From Mactromeris polynyma (Eukaryota; Mollusca; Bivalvia; Venerida; Mactridae): a stretch of 64,000 nt of DNA. Each line of letters starts with the position of its first letter. The first letter of the stretch is position 1. Made by a program: the position numbers and the translations under genes. The DNA is taken from positions 44,334,619 to 44,398,618 of the forward strand of contig JASFXZ010000001.1 in NCBI GenBank assembly GCA_032209605.1, read 5' to 3'. The notes below the pieces were generated by a model, which was given only the letters and a program-made list of their open reading frames with translations, was not told the DNA's origin and ran no database searches. This document shows, piece by piece, positions 1 through 13,084 of this stretch.

Positions 1-2616
1 ATGCTTAGGTTTGCTAGAAGAGTTATTAATTAACTTTAAAGACATGAGATGGGTTTGAAAAAAAGCAATCTGACACAAAATTAGATAGTTACACCATAAT
101 TCAAATATTAAATGATTCTGTATAGAATGTTGTAATCATATTAGTATTTAAATTTCATTAATTAATAAGAATTTCAGATATCTAGGCTATATGATCAGAT
201 TACTTGAATAATTTGAAGGCTGTAATTACAGTGTCTCATTCGAAATATTGTTATGCTCTGGTCCCCAAATATACAACATGACATATCAGACAAATTCATA
301 TATACAATCTTATATTTACTGTTTTGAATGCAATTAGTGAGGAAAATATATTTCAACTTCTGATTATATTGACTTAATATACCTAAAGAATATGCACTAA
401 TTCCCACTTTCAATGCATTTTATTGGTATATTTGAGTTCATTTTGGAATATGTTGAACTAAAATTCAAATATAATGTCTTATATGTACTATTTTGAATGC
501 AATTACTGAGGAAAATAGAGTTCACATGTTGATTGCATAGATCTAATATACCTAAAGAATATGGACAATTTTCCACTTTGAATGCAATGTATGGGTATAT
601 TTGAATTAATTTTTGCATATATTGACCTCAAATTCATATATAATGTGTTATATTTCCTATTTTGAATGCAATTAGTGAGGAAAATAGAGTTTACCTGTTG
701 ATTATATTGACCTTATGTACCTAAAGATTATGCAAAATTGTCCACTTTGTATGCAGTTCATTGGTATATTTGAGTTTATTTATGAATATATTGAACTAAA
801 ATGTATATGTAATAAGTTATATTCACTGCTTTGAATGCAACTTGTGAGGAAAAAAGAGTTCATCTATTGATTATATAGACCTAATATACCTAAATAATAT
901 GCACAATTTCCACTTGAAATGCAATGTATGGGTATATTTGAGTTCATTTTGCATATATTGACCTAAATTTCAAATATAATGTGCTATATTTACTATTTGA
1001 ATGCAATAACTGAGGAAAATACAGTTCACATGTTGATTGTATGGGCCTAAAATACCTAAAGAGTATGGACAATTTTCCACTTTGAATGCAATTTATGGAT
1101 GTATTAGACTTCATCTTTGAATATATTGAACTAAAATTCATATGTAATAAGTAATATTGACTGTTTTGAATGCAATTAGTGAGGAAAATGGAGTTCACCT
1201 ATTGATTATATAGACCTAATATACCTCAAGAATATGCACAAGTTTCCACTTTGAATGCAATGTATGTGTATATTTGAGTTCATTTTTGCATATATTGACC
1301 TAAATTTCATATATAATGTGCTATATTTACTATTTGAATGCAATAACTGAGGAAAATACAGTTCACATGTGGATTGTATGGGCCTAAAATACCTAAAGAA
1401 TATGCACAATTTTCCAATTTGAATGCAATTTATGGATGTATTAGACTTCATCTTTGAATATATTGAACTAAAATTCATATGTAATAAGTAATATTGACTG
1501 TTTTGAATGCAATTAGTGAGGAAAATGGAGTTCACCTATTGATTATATAGACCTAATATACCTCAAGAATATGCACAAGTTTCCACTTTGAATGCAATGT
1601 ATGTGTATATTTGAGTTCATTTTTGCATATATTGACCTAAAATTTCATATATAATGTGCTATATTTACTATTTGAATGCAATAACTGAGGAAAATACAGT
1701 TCACATGTGGATTGTATGGGCCTAAAATACCTAAAGAATATGCACAATTTTCCAATTTGAATGCAATTTATGGATGTATTAGACTTCATCTTTGAATATA
1801 TTGAACTAAAATTCATATGTAATAAGTAATATTGACTGTTTGAATGCAATTAGTGAGGAAAATGGAGTTCACCTATTGATTATATAGACCTAATATACCT
1901 CAAGAATATGCACAAGTTTCCACTTTGAATGCAATGTATGTGTATATTTGAGTTCATTTTTGCATATATTGACCTAAAATTCATATACATTGTATTATAA
2001 TTACTATTTTGAATGCAATTAGTGAGGAAAATACAGTTCACATGTTGATTGTATGGACCTAATATACCTAAAGAATATGCACAATTTTCCACTTTGATGC
2101 AGTTCATTGGTATATTTGAGTTTATTTTTGAATATATTGAACTAAAATGAATATGTAATAAGTTATATTTACTGCTTTGAATGCAATTAGTGAGGAAAAT
2201 ATAGTTTACCTGTTGATTATATTGACCTAATATACCTAAAGAATATGCAAAATTGTCCACTTTGTATGCAGTTCATTGGTATATTTGAGTTTATTTTTGA
2301 ATATATTGAACTAAAATGTATATGTAATAGTTATATTCACTGCTTTGAATGCAATTTGTGAGGAAAATAGAGTTCATCTATTGATTGTATAGACCCTAAT
2401 ATACCTAAAGAATATGCACAATCTCCACTTTAAATGCAATGTATATGTATATTTGAGTTCATTTTTGCATATATTGACCTAAATTTCATATATAATGTGC
2501 TATATTTACTATTTGAATGCAATAACTGAGAAAAATACAGTTCACATGTTGATTGTATGGGCCTAAAATACCTAAAGAATATGCACAATTTTCCACTTTG
2601 AATGCAATTTATGGGT
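1..2616. repeat. ~169-bp AT-rich tandem satellite array
   Basis: The landmark gaggaaaat recurs at about 340, 508, 676, 845, 1012, 1181, 1345, 1518, 1685, 1853, 2020, 2190, 2348 and 2526, a spacing of 168-170 bp. From about 1010 to 2020 two monomer types alternate (ctgaggaaaatacagttcac and gtgaggaaaatggagttcac), giving a ~338-bp dimer. Small minus-strand ORFs in the array are by-products of the repeat. The array is cut by the N gap. Confidence 0.93.
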
Positions 2617-2816
2617 NNNNNNNNNNNNNNNNNNNNNNNNNNNNNNNNNNNNNNNNNNNNNNNNNNNNNNNNNNNNNNNNNNNNNNNNNNNNNNNNNNNN
2701 NNNNNNNNNNNNNNNNNNNNNNNNNNNNNNNNNNNNNNNNNNNNNNNNNNNNNNNNNNNNNNNNNNNNNNNNNNNNNNNNNNNNNNNNNNNNNNNNNNNN
2801 NNNNNNNNNNNNNNNN
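2617..2816. other. Assembly gap, exactly 200 N
   Basis: A fixed-size run of 200 N separates the satellite from subtelomeric sequence. A round gap size indicates a scaffolding join of unknown true length, so the two sides need not be neighbours in the chromosome. Confidence 0.98.
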
Positions 2817-4100
2817 ATTTCCGTAAATTTTTGAGCGGTATGATGAGCAATCTTAGTTAGTACGCGTAGGCTGATGTATCTACTACTTGATTGGGTGCAA
2901 AAATTATGAATATATCACGCTAAATGATTGAAAAAATCACGTCCGATGTACTTTGTGGCCAAAAATGGCCGACCATGCCTGTTTTTGAACCATACTAACC
3001 TCAGTCCGATACCACTACAATGCTACCGCTGCCAAAGACAATGTTATTAGCTCGAAACTGGTACCAAATTCTTGTCAATCCGTGAAAAAATAACGTTTTT
3101 AAGGCCACTTTGAATTTGCCATACCCCTATATGTACGTTTGTGCAGGGTTAACCTAGGTTAACCCTCGTTACTAAATATAGATTTGGAGAGTTACCGTTG
3201 TTGTTTAAGGGTTAACCCCAGAGTTACGTTGTTATTGAAGGGTTAACCCACCTGACTGCTGGGTTAACCTAGGGTTAACCTGGGTTAGCTCGTTACTAAA
3301 TATAGATTTGGAGGGTTAACCCAGAGTTACCGTTGTTGTTCTCGAAAATATCACGTGGTTTTTTTGAATAGGATGCGCGCGCACATCATTTGAAATTCGC
3401 CACCATAATTCTGATTGGTCGAACATGTCACATGATACATCTGCAATCTGATTGATCCGAAATTGTCATGTGGCTTTTATTTGATACGTGGCATAATTGT
3501 CGCCATTTGATTTTCAGAATTGATTTGAAATTGGATTGTGTGTAGTGAGGAAGGTCGTGATAATTTGATACAGGGATTATTTGGAAGGGAATGTATAGAA
3601 GGTAATATTTTTGTCTTATTGTATAATTTTTATGTTATTGTGTATTATTTTTATGTATTTAATTTCCGTAAATTTTGAGCGGTATGATGAGCAATCTTAG
3701 TTAGTACGCGTAGGCTGATGTATTACCTATTGATTGGGCTGCATAAACTTATGAATATACTCACACGCTAAATGATTGAAAAAATAACGTCCGATGTATT
3801 TGTGGCCACAAATGGCCGATCATGCCTGTTTTTGAACCATACTAACCAGTCCGATACACTACAATGCTACCGCAGCAAACGACAATGTTATTAGCTCGAA
3901 ACTGGTACCAAATACTTGTCAATCCGTGGAAAAATAACGTTTTTAAGGCATTTGAATTTGCCATACTCTATATGTACGTTTGTGCTGGGTTAACCTAGGG
4001 TTAACCTGGGTTAGCACGTTACTAAAACTAGATTTGGAGGGTTAACCTTCAATAACAACGGTAACTCTGGGGTTAACCTCCAAATCTATATTTAGTAACG
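2817..4100. repeat. Subtelomeric ~840-bp units, left arm
   Basis: The segment from the gap to about 3660 and the segment starting at 3664 both begin with the same sequence (tccgtaaattt, then gagcggtatgatgagcaatc). The shared core tgaatttgccat occurs near 3113 and 3953, 840 bp apart. The units are rich in GGTTAACC palindromes and the motif ccaaatctatatttagtaac, and they occur inverted at 15727-17420. Confidence 0.88.
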
Positions 4101-4348
4101 AGGGTTAGGGTTAGGGTTAGGGGTTAGGGTTAGGGTTAGGGTTAGCGGTTAGGGTTAGGGTTAGGGTTAGGGTTAGGGTTAGGGATAGGGTTAGGGTTAG
4201 GGTTAGGGGTTAGGGTTAGGGTTAGGGTTAGGGTTAGGGTTAGGGTTAGGGGTTAGGGTTAGGGGTTAGGGGTTAGGGTTAGGGGGGGGGGGGATAGGGT
4301 TAGGGGTTAGGGTTAGGGTTAGGGTTAGGGTTAGGGTTAGGGTAGGGG
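4101..4348 (+). repeat. Interstitial TTAGGG array
   Basis: About 250 bp of nearly perfect TTAGGG with occasional GGGGTTA variants. The mirror block in the other arm is 15481-15726. Confidence 0.95.
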
Positions 4349-4491
4349 CAAAATGCCGAGTTGAGCCAAAGTTTTGAGCCAAAACCGCCCACTTTTGTCA
4401 CATGGCAATTGATTGGTCGAAAATGTCACATGGTACATCTGCAATCTGATTGCGTCGAGATTGTCATGTGGCTTTTATTTGATGCGTGCGC

Positions 4492-4567
4492 AGGGTTAGG
4501 GTTAGGGTTAGGGTTAGGGTTAGGGTTAGGGTTAGGGTTAGGGTTAGGGTTAGGGTTAGGGTAGGGA
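4492..4567 (+). repeat. Interstitial TTAGGG array
   Basis: About twelve perfect TTAGGG units between two CCAAT/E-box modules. The mirror block is 15261-15334. Confidence 0.95.
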
Positions 4568-4930
4568 CCCAAATGACGAAAGTGAGGAAAAGTTTTGAGG
4601 AATTTTGTAAACAAACATCACGTGACAGATGAGGATGGAATTTGATTGGTTAGAAATAACATTCGATCAAAGAAGTCATGTGATCATTTGAATTTATCCA
4701 AATCATGGTAATGTACCTGTTGTATAGTGTTTTGCAGCTTCTGATTGGTTGAAAACGTCACGTGTATATAATGCTGCGTGCGCATTCACCATTTCTCCGA
4801 CATACACCCTGTGATCTTTGATACTGTTGGCCATATCAACTAACATGTATACTGTTCACCCTATGCCACCACGATCGAGGTCGACTAGACTTGGCAAGGG
4901 GTGGGCCAGTCGATTACGGCCAGCAATCAA

Positions 4931-5081
4931 AGGGTTCAGGTTTAGGGATAGGGTTAGGGTTAGGGGGGGGTCTAGGGCTTAGGGTTAGGGTTAGGGTTAG
5001 GGTTAGGGTTAGGGTTAGGGTTAGGGTTAGGGTTAGGGTTCAGGGTTAGGGTCTAGGGTTAGGGTTAGGTTAGGGTAGGGG
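4931..5081 (+). repeat. Interstitial TTAGGG array
   Basis: TTAGGG units with some errors near both ends. The mirror block is 14761-14905. Confidence 0.93.
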
Positions 5082-5089
5082 TGATAATT

Positions 5090-5880
5090 ACGTGATGAGC
5101 AAGAGAACTGAATGAGATTTGGATTGTGAATGGTTATTTTTGTCATTGTGATTTATTTTAACATCACGTGACTTTACATCAACCCTATCAAGATCTACTT
5201 CGAAAGTGCATATGAAACAAGGTTGAAAAATATATATTGAGACAACTTATTGACTTGCCTGTGAAATATGTGCAACTATGTGAAATTTCGTGACTTTAGT
5301 GAATTAATAGTTGTGTTTAAAATATTGGATTAGGAATTCTAAGTAAGTATACTAGACTTATTATTAACATCCCACAAAAACTTAAACTCTCTATAGTAAC
5401 TCGATAATCTACGCAATATACAGAACTACAATAGTCAAGATATATCTTGTAATGTTTGGTTATCCGTCTGTCGATGGTCGACGCTCTCTTTACCAAGTCA
5501 TGAACAAAATAATGACAATAATTCGATATCAATGCTTATCAAATAACCATACTACCAAACAAACAATCACCATCTAAATCCATACTAAACAGTAAAAAAT
5601 AGATGTCCGATACCAAACAATAGTCTACATTGAACTCTAATAACAAATAACTTAAATTTATAACTATCCAATCAATCAATGATCTCACACAAAATAACAA
5701 CATCATAAACATAAACATAAAAACAATTAATACATCACTACAATACTAAATTACTGTCACCCTGCGCTACTAATACGTCATCCAAACGTTATACAACCCT
5801 CTTAAACCACCTAACTCTTAACCGATAATAAACCAGCTAAAACGTTACCCTATAACTCGATAACCTACAACACAACCCTA
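5090..5880. other. Spacer of left arm, partly corrupted
   Basis: No gene is visible. 5090-5340 matches 14510-14760 inverted (cacgtgac, ggattaggaat). From about 5340 to 5880 only islands such as tgtttggttatccgtctgtc still match 13950-14510, so the alignment fades progressively. Confidence 0.7.
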
Positions 5881-6650
5881 ACCACACCACCCCAACCCCC
5901 ACCACCCACCACACCCACCCCCCCCCCACCCCCCAACACCCCAACCCCCCAACCCACACCCACCCCCCACCAACCCACCAACCCACACACCACCCCCCAA
6001 CCCCACCCCCCCACCCACCACACCCAACCAACCCCACACCACACCAACCACACCCACAACCCCACCCCAACACACCCACCCCACACCCCACACCCAAACC
6101 CAACCACCCACCAACACTCCCCAAACCAACACCCCCACCAACCCACACAACCACCCAAAACCCCAACCCCCACCAACCTCCAAACCCCCAACTCCCCCCA
6201 CCAAACCACACCCCAACCAACACCCAACAACCCACACAACTCCAACCCCAAACACCAAACTCCAAACTCCCAAACCCAAACACCCAACAAACTCAAACCA
6301 AACCCAACCCCAACAAGACCAACCAAACCCAACTCCCCACCCCCAAACCCAAACCACAAACCCAACACAAACCTCCAACCCAAACCTCAACCCCAAACCA
6401 CCCAACACTCCAACCCAACTCCAACCCCAACTCCAAACCCCAAATCCAAACCCCAAACTCAACACACTCAAACTCCAAACCCACAACCCCCCCAAACCCA
6501 AGCTCCAAACCCCAAACCCAAAACCCAAACCCCCAAACCCCCAAACTCCTAACCCCAAACCCCAAACTCCCAAACCCCAAACCCCAAACCTCAAACCCAA
6601 ACCCAAACTCCCAACCCCAAACCCCAACCAAAATCCAACACCCGTCACTT
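5880..6650. repeat. C/A-only low-complexity tract, corrupted minisatellite copy
   Basis: From 6650 leftward the sequence starts as CCCCAAACTCC repeats, the complement of the minisatellite at 13085-13950. It then degrades to runs of CCACC and CCCACC lacking T and G. Long Gly/Val/Trp open frames here have no coding value. Confidence 0.85.
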
Positions 6651-7344
6651 GCCTTTTCCCCGAAACGAAAGCAAAAGCTTATTACTTGAAAGCGTTCATC
6701 GACTTGTGTTGCATCGACAGCACATTGAAACTCATGCATTATAACTGCACTGTCATCGGGCAAGACAAATATTTTACTGAGATCACTCAGATCATTTTTC
6801 ACCAATGTTCGCCTTATACGTTGGCTCACTGACATTAGCCGTCTTCGAAAATGTTCACGTAATGTTTTAAAGTACGCAACAGATATATCTTGTATTTGCT
6901 CCTCTTCCTCATATCACTGCGCGGCAATCTACACTGGGAATCAAAGCCAGCCATGCATCCAGCCTCTCTCGTAAAATAGTTGAAAACCAAGGCACTGGTT
7001 GAACAACGACATATTGGTGGTCCTTATATCTTGTTAGGTTCACGTGCTTCTTTAACATTGACTTCACCAGACGTACGCGATTATTATTAAACACAGTTAA
7101 ATGTTTTACTGGCAACAGTACACCGTTCATTTACTAAGTTCGACAACACAACCGTCTAGATCTGATGAAAAGTTTAAAAACACTCTCTGGTCCCATTGCC
7201 TCAACGGTGGTTCCACGAGCATATATCTTTTTATCTCTAGCCTAAAAAGTCATATACATCAACGTGCTTCGAAACGCTTCAAGAAAGTTCTTGTTTTCCT
7301 CCAGGCTTCCATAAGCGCATCGTCTTCAATATCATCCATTTGGG
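6650..7344 (-). pseudogene. Noisy inverted copy of the telomere-abutting ORF
   Basis: The minus strand repeats the protein of 12389-13084. It includes the segments DLSKIFVLPDDSAVIMHEF and GVLLPVKHLTVFNNNRVRLV, but scattered single-base changes split it into several frames (near 6840-6910, 7010 and 7130-7190). In one place this copy reads better: after the second methionine it keeps an open frame (GCC TGG AGG AAA) where the right copy loses frame. It is probably the same locus sequenced less accurately, not a second gene. Confidence 0.75.
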
Positions 7345-10300
7345 GTTAGGGTTAGGGTTAGGGTTAGGGTATAGGGGTTAGGGTAGTTACTAGAGTTAAG
7401 GTTAAGGGATATGGTTAAGGGATAGGGTTAGGAAAGTTCTAGGTTGGGTTAGGTTAATAGGGTTAAGGGTTACGGTTAAGGGTACTAGTGGTTAAGGGTT
7501 AGGTGTAAGTTAGGTTTAGGGTCTAGGGTTAGGGTAAGGGTATAGTAGATAGGGTTAAGGGTATATGGTTACGTGATAAGGGTTAAGGCTAGATACTGAT
7601 AAGGTTAAGTGTATAGTGATAAGGTATATGATGGGTATAGATAAGTGTTTAGGGTTAAGGGAAAGTTATAGGGTTAGGACTCTTGTGGTTTATAGGTTAC
7701 GGGATAATGAGTTAGGGATACGGGTAAGTGAGGTATGTGTATTAACGTAACGTGTTTAAGGTTTAGTTAAGGTTAAGTGATATTGTAAGTTTAAGTTATG
7801 GATAGTTAACTGTGTTGTTATATAGTTTAATGGTTACGGTTAGGTTAGGTAACGGGTTAAGGTTTAAGCTGTAATTTAAGGTTAATTGTATTGTAACTTT
7901 ATAGTGATATGTTAAGGGTTAGTGGTAAGTGTATTAAGGGTTAACTGTAATTATCGACTTTAGGTATAGTTAACTTTTACGGTTAGGATAGTTTAAGGTT
8001 AGATATGTTAGTGTATAGGTTTACTTTAAAGGTTAAATGATATTTAAATTGAACTTTAAGTTAACTTAATGTTAACTGTTATGTAATTTAAATTTATATT
8101 TAACTTGTACTTTATTAACTTATTAGTTTACGGGAACGTTCTAAGGGTAACGGATAAGTTATCGTTGATATGTAAACTGTTAACTTGGTTATTGTAAATT
8201 TTAAGTAATCTTTAATTGTAATAGTTACTGTAAAGTGGTTAGGAAAGTTTATCTTTTATCTGTAACTTTAACTGTCTACGTGTTAATGTTAACTTTTAAC
8301 GTGTAAGGTACTTGAAAGTGTTATAGATTCTGATTTAATGTTAATGTAAATGTAAACTTTAATGTTTAATGTTAAGGGTTAAGTGGAAAGTTGTAATCTT
8401 TAATTGGATACTTTAGATTAATTGTTAACTTTGATAAGTTATCTTAACGTGTATAATGTAAGTTTACTTAATGTAACTTTAAGTTAACTTTAAGTTAACT
8501 GTTTATATTTTAAGTTTAAATGTATAACTTAGTTTAAATGTTAATTGTAAATTTTTTTAGTTTTATTGTAACTTTAAATGTGTATTAGTTAGTAATTGTA
8601 ACTTTTATTTAAGTGATACTTAAATTGAAATTTAACTTTAAATTTAACTTTAATCTTATTTATCTGTTAATTTATACTGTTAATGTAACTGTTAACTTTA
8701 CTTTATATTTAAATTTAAATGTTTAATTTAATTTAATTTGAAGTTAACTGTTATAATTTAATTTAAATTTATACTTTATATTTAATTTAACTTTAACTTG
8801 TTAAATTTAACTGTTAACTTTAACTTTAACTATTAAATTTATCTTTAAATTGTAAACTGTTAAGTTAACTTTAAATTGAAATTTAACTTTAAAGTTTAAT
8901 TTTAATTTAAATTTAAATGTTAAGTTTAACTTTAACTTTAATTTAAATTTATAATGTAACTTTAAATTTAACTTTAACTTTAACTTTTAACTTTATCTTT
9001 AACTTTAACTTTAACTTTAACTTTAACTTTATACTTTAAATTTAACTTTAACTTTAACTTTAAACTTTAAATTTAAATTTAACTTTAACTTTAACTTTAA
9101 TTTAACTTTAATTTAACTTTAACTTTAACTTTACTTTAACTTTAACTTTAATTTAAATTTAACTTAAACTTTAACTTTAAATTTAAATTTAACTTTAACT
9201 TTAACTTTAACTTTAATTTAAACTTTAACTTTAACTTTAACTTTAAATTTAACTTAACTTTAACTTTAACTTTAACTTTAACTTTAAATTTAACTTTAAA
9301 CTTTAACTTTAACTTTAATTTAAACTTTAACTTTAAATTTTTTTAAATTTAACTTTTAACTTTAACTTCTTTAACTTTAACTTTAACTTTAACTTTAACT
9401 TTAACTTTTTTTTTTTTAACTTTAACTTTAACTTTTTTTTTTTACTTTAACTAACTTTAACTTTTAAACTTTAAACTTTAACTTTAACTTTAACTTTAAC
9501 TTTAACTTTAATTTAACTTTAATTTAACTTTTTAATTTTAACTTTAACTTTAACTTTTTAACTTTAACTTTAACTTTTAATTTTAAATTTAACTTTTTTT
9601 AATTTAACTTTAACTTTAACTTTAACTTTAACTTTAACTTTAACTTTAACTTTAACTTTAACTTTTTAATTTTAATTTTTAACTTTTAACTTTTAACTTT
9701 AACTTTTAACTTTAACTTTTAACTTTTTAATTTAACTTTTTAACTTTAAACTTTAACTTTAACTTTAACTTTAACTTTAACTTTAACTTTAACTTTAACT
9801 TACTTAACTTTAATTTAACTTTAACTTTAACTTTAACTTTAACTTTAACTTTAACTTTAACTTTAACTTTAACTTTTTAATTTAACTTTAACTTTACTTT
9901 AACTTTAATTTAAACTTTTAACTTTAACTTTAACTTTAACTTTAACTTAACTTTAACTTTTAACTTTTTAAATTTAACTTTAACTTTTTAACTTTAACTT
10001 TTAACTTTTAACTTTTAACTTTAACTTTAACTTTAACTTTAACTTTAACTTTAACTTTTAACTTTAACTTTTTAACTTTAACTTTTTAACTTTAACTTTA
10101 ACTTTTAACTTTAACTTTAACTTTAACTTTAACTTTAACTTTAAACTTTAACTTTAACTTTAACTTTAACTTTAACTTTAACTTTAACTTTAACTTTAAC
10201 TTTAACTTTAACTTTAACTTTAACTTTAACTTTAACTTTAACTTTAACTTTAACTTTAACTTTAACTTTAACTTTAACTTTAATTTAACTTAACTAACTT

Positions 10301-10440
10301 TAACTTTTAAATTTAACTTTAACTTTTAACTTAACTTTAACTTTATTAACTTTAACTTAACTTTAACTATAACTTATTTTAACTTTAACTTTAACTTTAA
10401 CTTTAACTTTAACTTTAATTAACTTTAAATTAACTTTAAA
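7345..10440 (+). repeat. Telomeric TTAGGG tract decaying into TTTAAC low complexity
   Basis: Clean TTAGGG at 7345-7380 gives way to TTAAGGG and TTAAG forms by about 7.7 kb, then to A/T-rich TTTAA forms, and by about 9 kb to long runs of TTTAAC. G is lost along the gradient. No gene is present. Confidence 0.85.
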
Positions 10441-12100
10441 CTATAACTTAACTAACCCAATAAAAAAAACACAAAAATAACTAACACAACTCACTACAAA
10501 CCCCACCCACACACCCCCACACCACCACCACCACCCCCACCCCCACCACACCCACCACACCCCACCCACCCCACCACCACACACCCCCACACCACCCCAC
10601 CACCCACCCCCACCACACCCACCCCACCCACACACCACACCCCCACCACCACCACCCACCACCCACACCCACCCACCCCCACCACCACACACCCCACCCC
10701 CACCACCCACCCCACCACCACCACCCACCACCACCACCCACCACACCACACCACCACCACCCACACACACCACCCACCCCCACCACCCACCCCCCACCAC
10801 CACACCCACACCCCCACACCACCACCCCACCACCCCCCAACACACCCACCCACCACCCACCACCCCCACCACCCCACACACCCACCACCCCCACCCACAC
10901 CCCACCCACCCCCCCACCACCACCACACCACCACCACCCACCCCACACCACCACCACCACCCCACCACACACCACCACCACCCCACACACCACCACCACC
11001 CCACCACACCACCCACACCACCACCCACACCCCCACCACCACACACCACACCACCACACCACCCACCACCACCACCCACCACACCCACCCACACCACCCC
11101 ACACCCCACACCACCCCACCACACCACCACCACCCACCACACCACCCACCACCACACACCACCACCACCCACACCACCACCCACCACCACACCACCACCA
11201 CCCCCACCCACACCACCACACCACCACCCACCCACCCACCACACCACACCCCACCCCACCCACCACCACACACCACCACCACCCACCACCCACCACCCAC
11301 ACACCCACCCACCCACCACCACCCACCACCACCCACCACCCCACCCCACCACCCCCCACACACCCACCCACACCCACCCCCACCCACACACCCCACCACC
11401 ACCACCACCACCACCCACCACCAACCACCCCCACCACCCCCCACCACCCCCACCCACCACCACCACACCACCCACACCCACCCACCACCCCACACCCACC
11501 ACACCACCACCACACCAACCCACCCACCCCACCACCCCACACCACCCACCACACCACCCACCCCCAACCCACCCCCACAACACCAACACCACCACACCAC
11601 CACCCACAACCACCCCACCACCACCCCACACCCCACCCCACCCCACACACCCCCACCACCACCAACCCACACCCACACCACCCCACCACACACCCACACA
11701 CAACCAACCAACACCACACCCACACCAACCAACCCACACCAACCCACCCTAACTCCAACCCACACCCCACCAACCAACCCAACCAACCCAACACCACCAA
11801 ACCACACACACCACACAACCCATAACCACCCAACCAAACCAACCCACCACCACAACCACAACCCACACCAACCAAACCTAACCACACACACCCAACCAAC
11901 CTACCAACCCTAACCAAACCCCTAACCAACCAACACACCCCAACACAACCACACCAAACCAACAAACCCAACCCCACAACACCAACCCCTACCAACCTAA
12001 CCCACCAAACACCCAACACCCTCACCTAACCCAACCCACAACCCAACCCCCTAACCCTACAACCACAACCCCCTACACCCTACCCAACCAACCTCAACCC
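10441..12100 (-). repeat. C/A-only CCACC low complexity grading into CCTAACC
   Basis: From 10.5 to 11.7 kb the plus strand is almost only C and A (CCACCACCC). Rightward, CCAACC and then CCTAACC appear until normal CCCTAA is reached near 12.1 kb. Minus-strand open frames of 433-514 codons here consist of Gly, Val, Trp and Cys and are composition artefacts. Confidence 0.88.
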
Positions 12101-12388
12101 CCCCCTCAACAACCTAACCCTAACCTAACCTCAACCTAACCCTAACCTAACCCTAACCCAACAACCTAACCCTAACACCCTAACCCTAACCTAACCTAAC
12201 CTAACCCTAACCTAACCTAACCTAACCTAACCCTAACCCCACCTAACCTAACCCTAACCTAACCCCTAACCTAACCTAACCCCTAACCCTAACCTAACCC
12301 TAAACCCTAACCTAACCTAACTAACCCTAACCCTAACCCTAACCCCCTAACCCTAACCCCCTAACCTAACCCTAACCCTAAACCCCAA
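12100..12388 (-). repeat. Telomeric CCCTAA tract, probable true chromosome end
   Basis: CCCTAA units are mixed with CCTAA and CCCCTAA variants and run directly into unique sequence at 12389. A 5-prime chromosome end on the plus strand should read CCCTAA, as seen here, followed by subtelomere to the right. Confidence 0.85.
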
Positions 12389-13084
12389 ATGGATGATATT
12401 GAAGACGATGCGCTTATGGAAGCCAGGGAGGAAACAAGAACTTTCTAGAAGCGTTTCGGAAGCACGTTGATGTATATGACTTTTTAGCTAGAGATAAAAA
12501 GATATATGCTCGTGGAACCACCGTTGAGGCAATGGACCAGAGAGTGTTTTTAAACTTTTCATCAGATCTAGACGGTTGTGTTGTCGAACTTAGTAAATGG
12601 AACGGTGTACTGTTGCCAGTAAAACATTTAACTGTGTTTAATAATAATCGCGTACGTCTGGTGAAGTCAATGTTAAAGAAGCACGTGAACCTAACAAGAT
12701 ATAAGGACCACCAAATGTCGTTGTTCAACCAGTGCCTTGGTTTTCAACTATTTTACGAGAGAGGCTGGGATGCATGGCTGGCTTTGATTCCCAGTGTAGA
12801 TTGCCGGCGCAGTGATATGAGGAAAGAGCAAATACAAGATATATCTGTTGCGTACTTTAAAACATTACGTGAACATTTTCGAAGACGGCTAATGTCAGTG
12901 AGCCAACGTATAAGGCGAACATTGGTGAAAAATGATCTGAGTGATCTCAGTAAAATATTTGTCTTGCCCGATGACAGTGCAGTTATAATGCATGAGTTTC
13001 AATGTGCTGTCGATGCAACACAAGTCGATGAACGCTTTCAAGTAATAAGCTTTTGCTTTCGTTTCGGGGAAAAGGCAAGTGACG
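12389..13084 (+). CDS. Unidentified protein exon abutting the telomere
   Basis: The first ATG (12389) follows the telomere repeat directly and opens an acidic start, MDDIEDDALMEA. A frame slip near 12430 is then needed to join the main frame, which is open from about 12409 to the minisatellite at 13085. That frame contains FLEAFRKHVDVYDFLARDKK, GVLLPVKHLTVFNNNRVRLV, ERGWDAWLALIPSVDC and DLSKIFVLPDDSAVIMHEF. It has ordinary composition, so it looks like real coding sequence, but I do not recognise the family. AAG|GCAAGT at about 13074 could be a GC-type donor, which would make the minisatellite intronic. The gene reads away from the telomere. Either it begins here or the telomere truncated it. 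An inverted noisy copy lies at 6650-7344. Confidence 0.55.

Larger units (their letters stand above)
2817..7345. repeat. Left arm of giant subtelomeric inverted repeat (noisy copy)
   Basis: Read in reverse complement, this arm follows the right arm 12385-17010 in order: telomere-abutting ORF, G-rich minisatellite, AT-rich spacer, three telomeric blocks and ~840-bp subtelomeric units. Matched positions (7136 with 12590, 4741 with 15087, 2819 with 17006) put the symmetry axis at 9.86-9.91 kb. The left copy has many small insertions and deletions (for example tgtactttgtgg against tgtatttgtgg) and two heavily degraded stretches, 5310-5880 and 5880-6400. Confidence 0.9.

Noticed and set aside
5837..6835. 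Minus-strand Gly/Val/Trp-rich frames of up to 256 codons
   Set aside because: They are corrupted minisatellite. Only the last part (after 6650) carries real protein-like sequence, annotated as a noisy copy of the telomere-abutting ORF.
10441..12025. Minus-strand open frames of 433-514 codons
   Set aside because: They consist almost entirely of Gly, Val, Trp and Cys because the plus strand is only C and A. Three overlapping frames are open at once, so this is a composition artefact.
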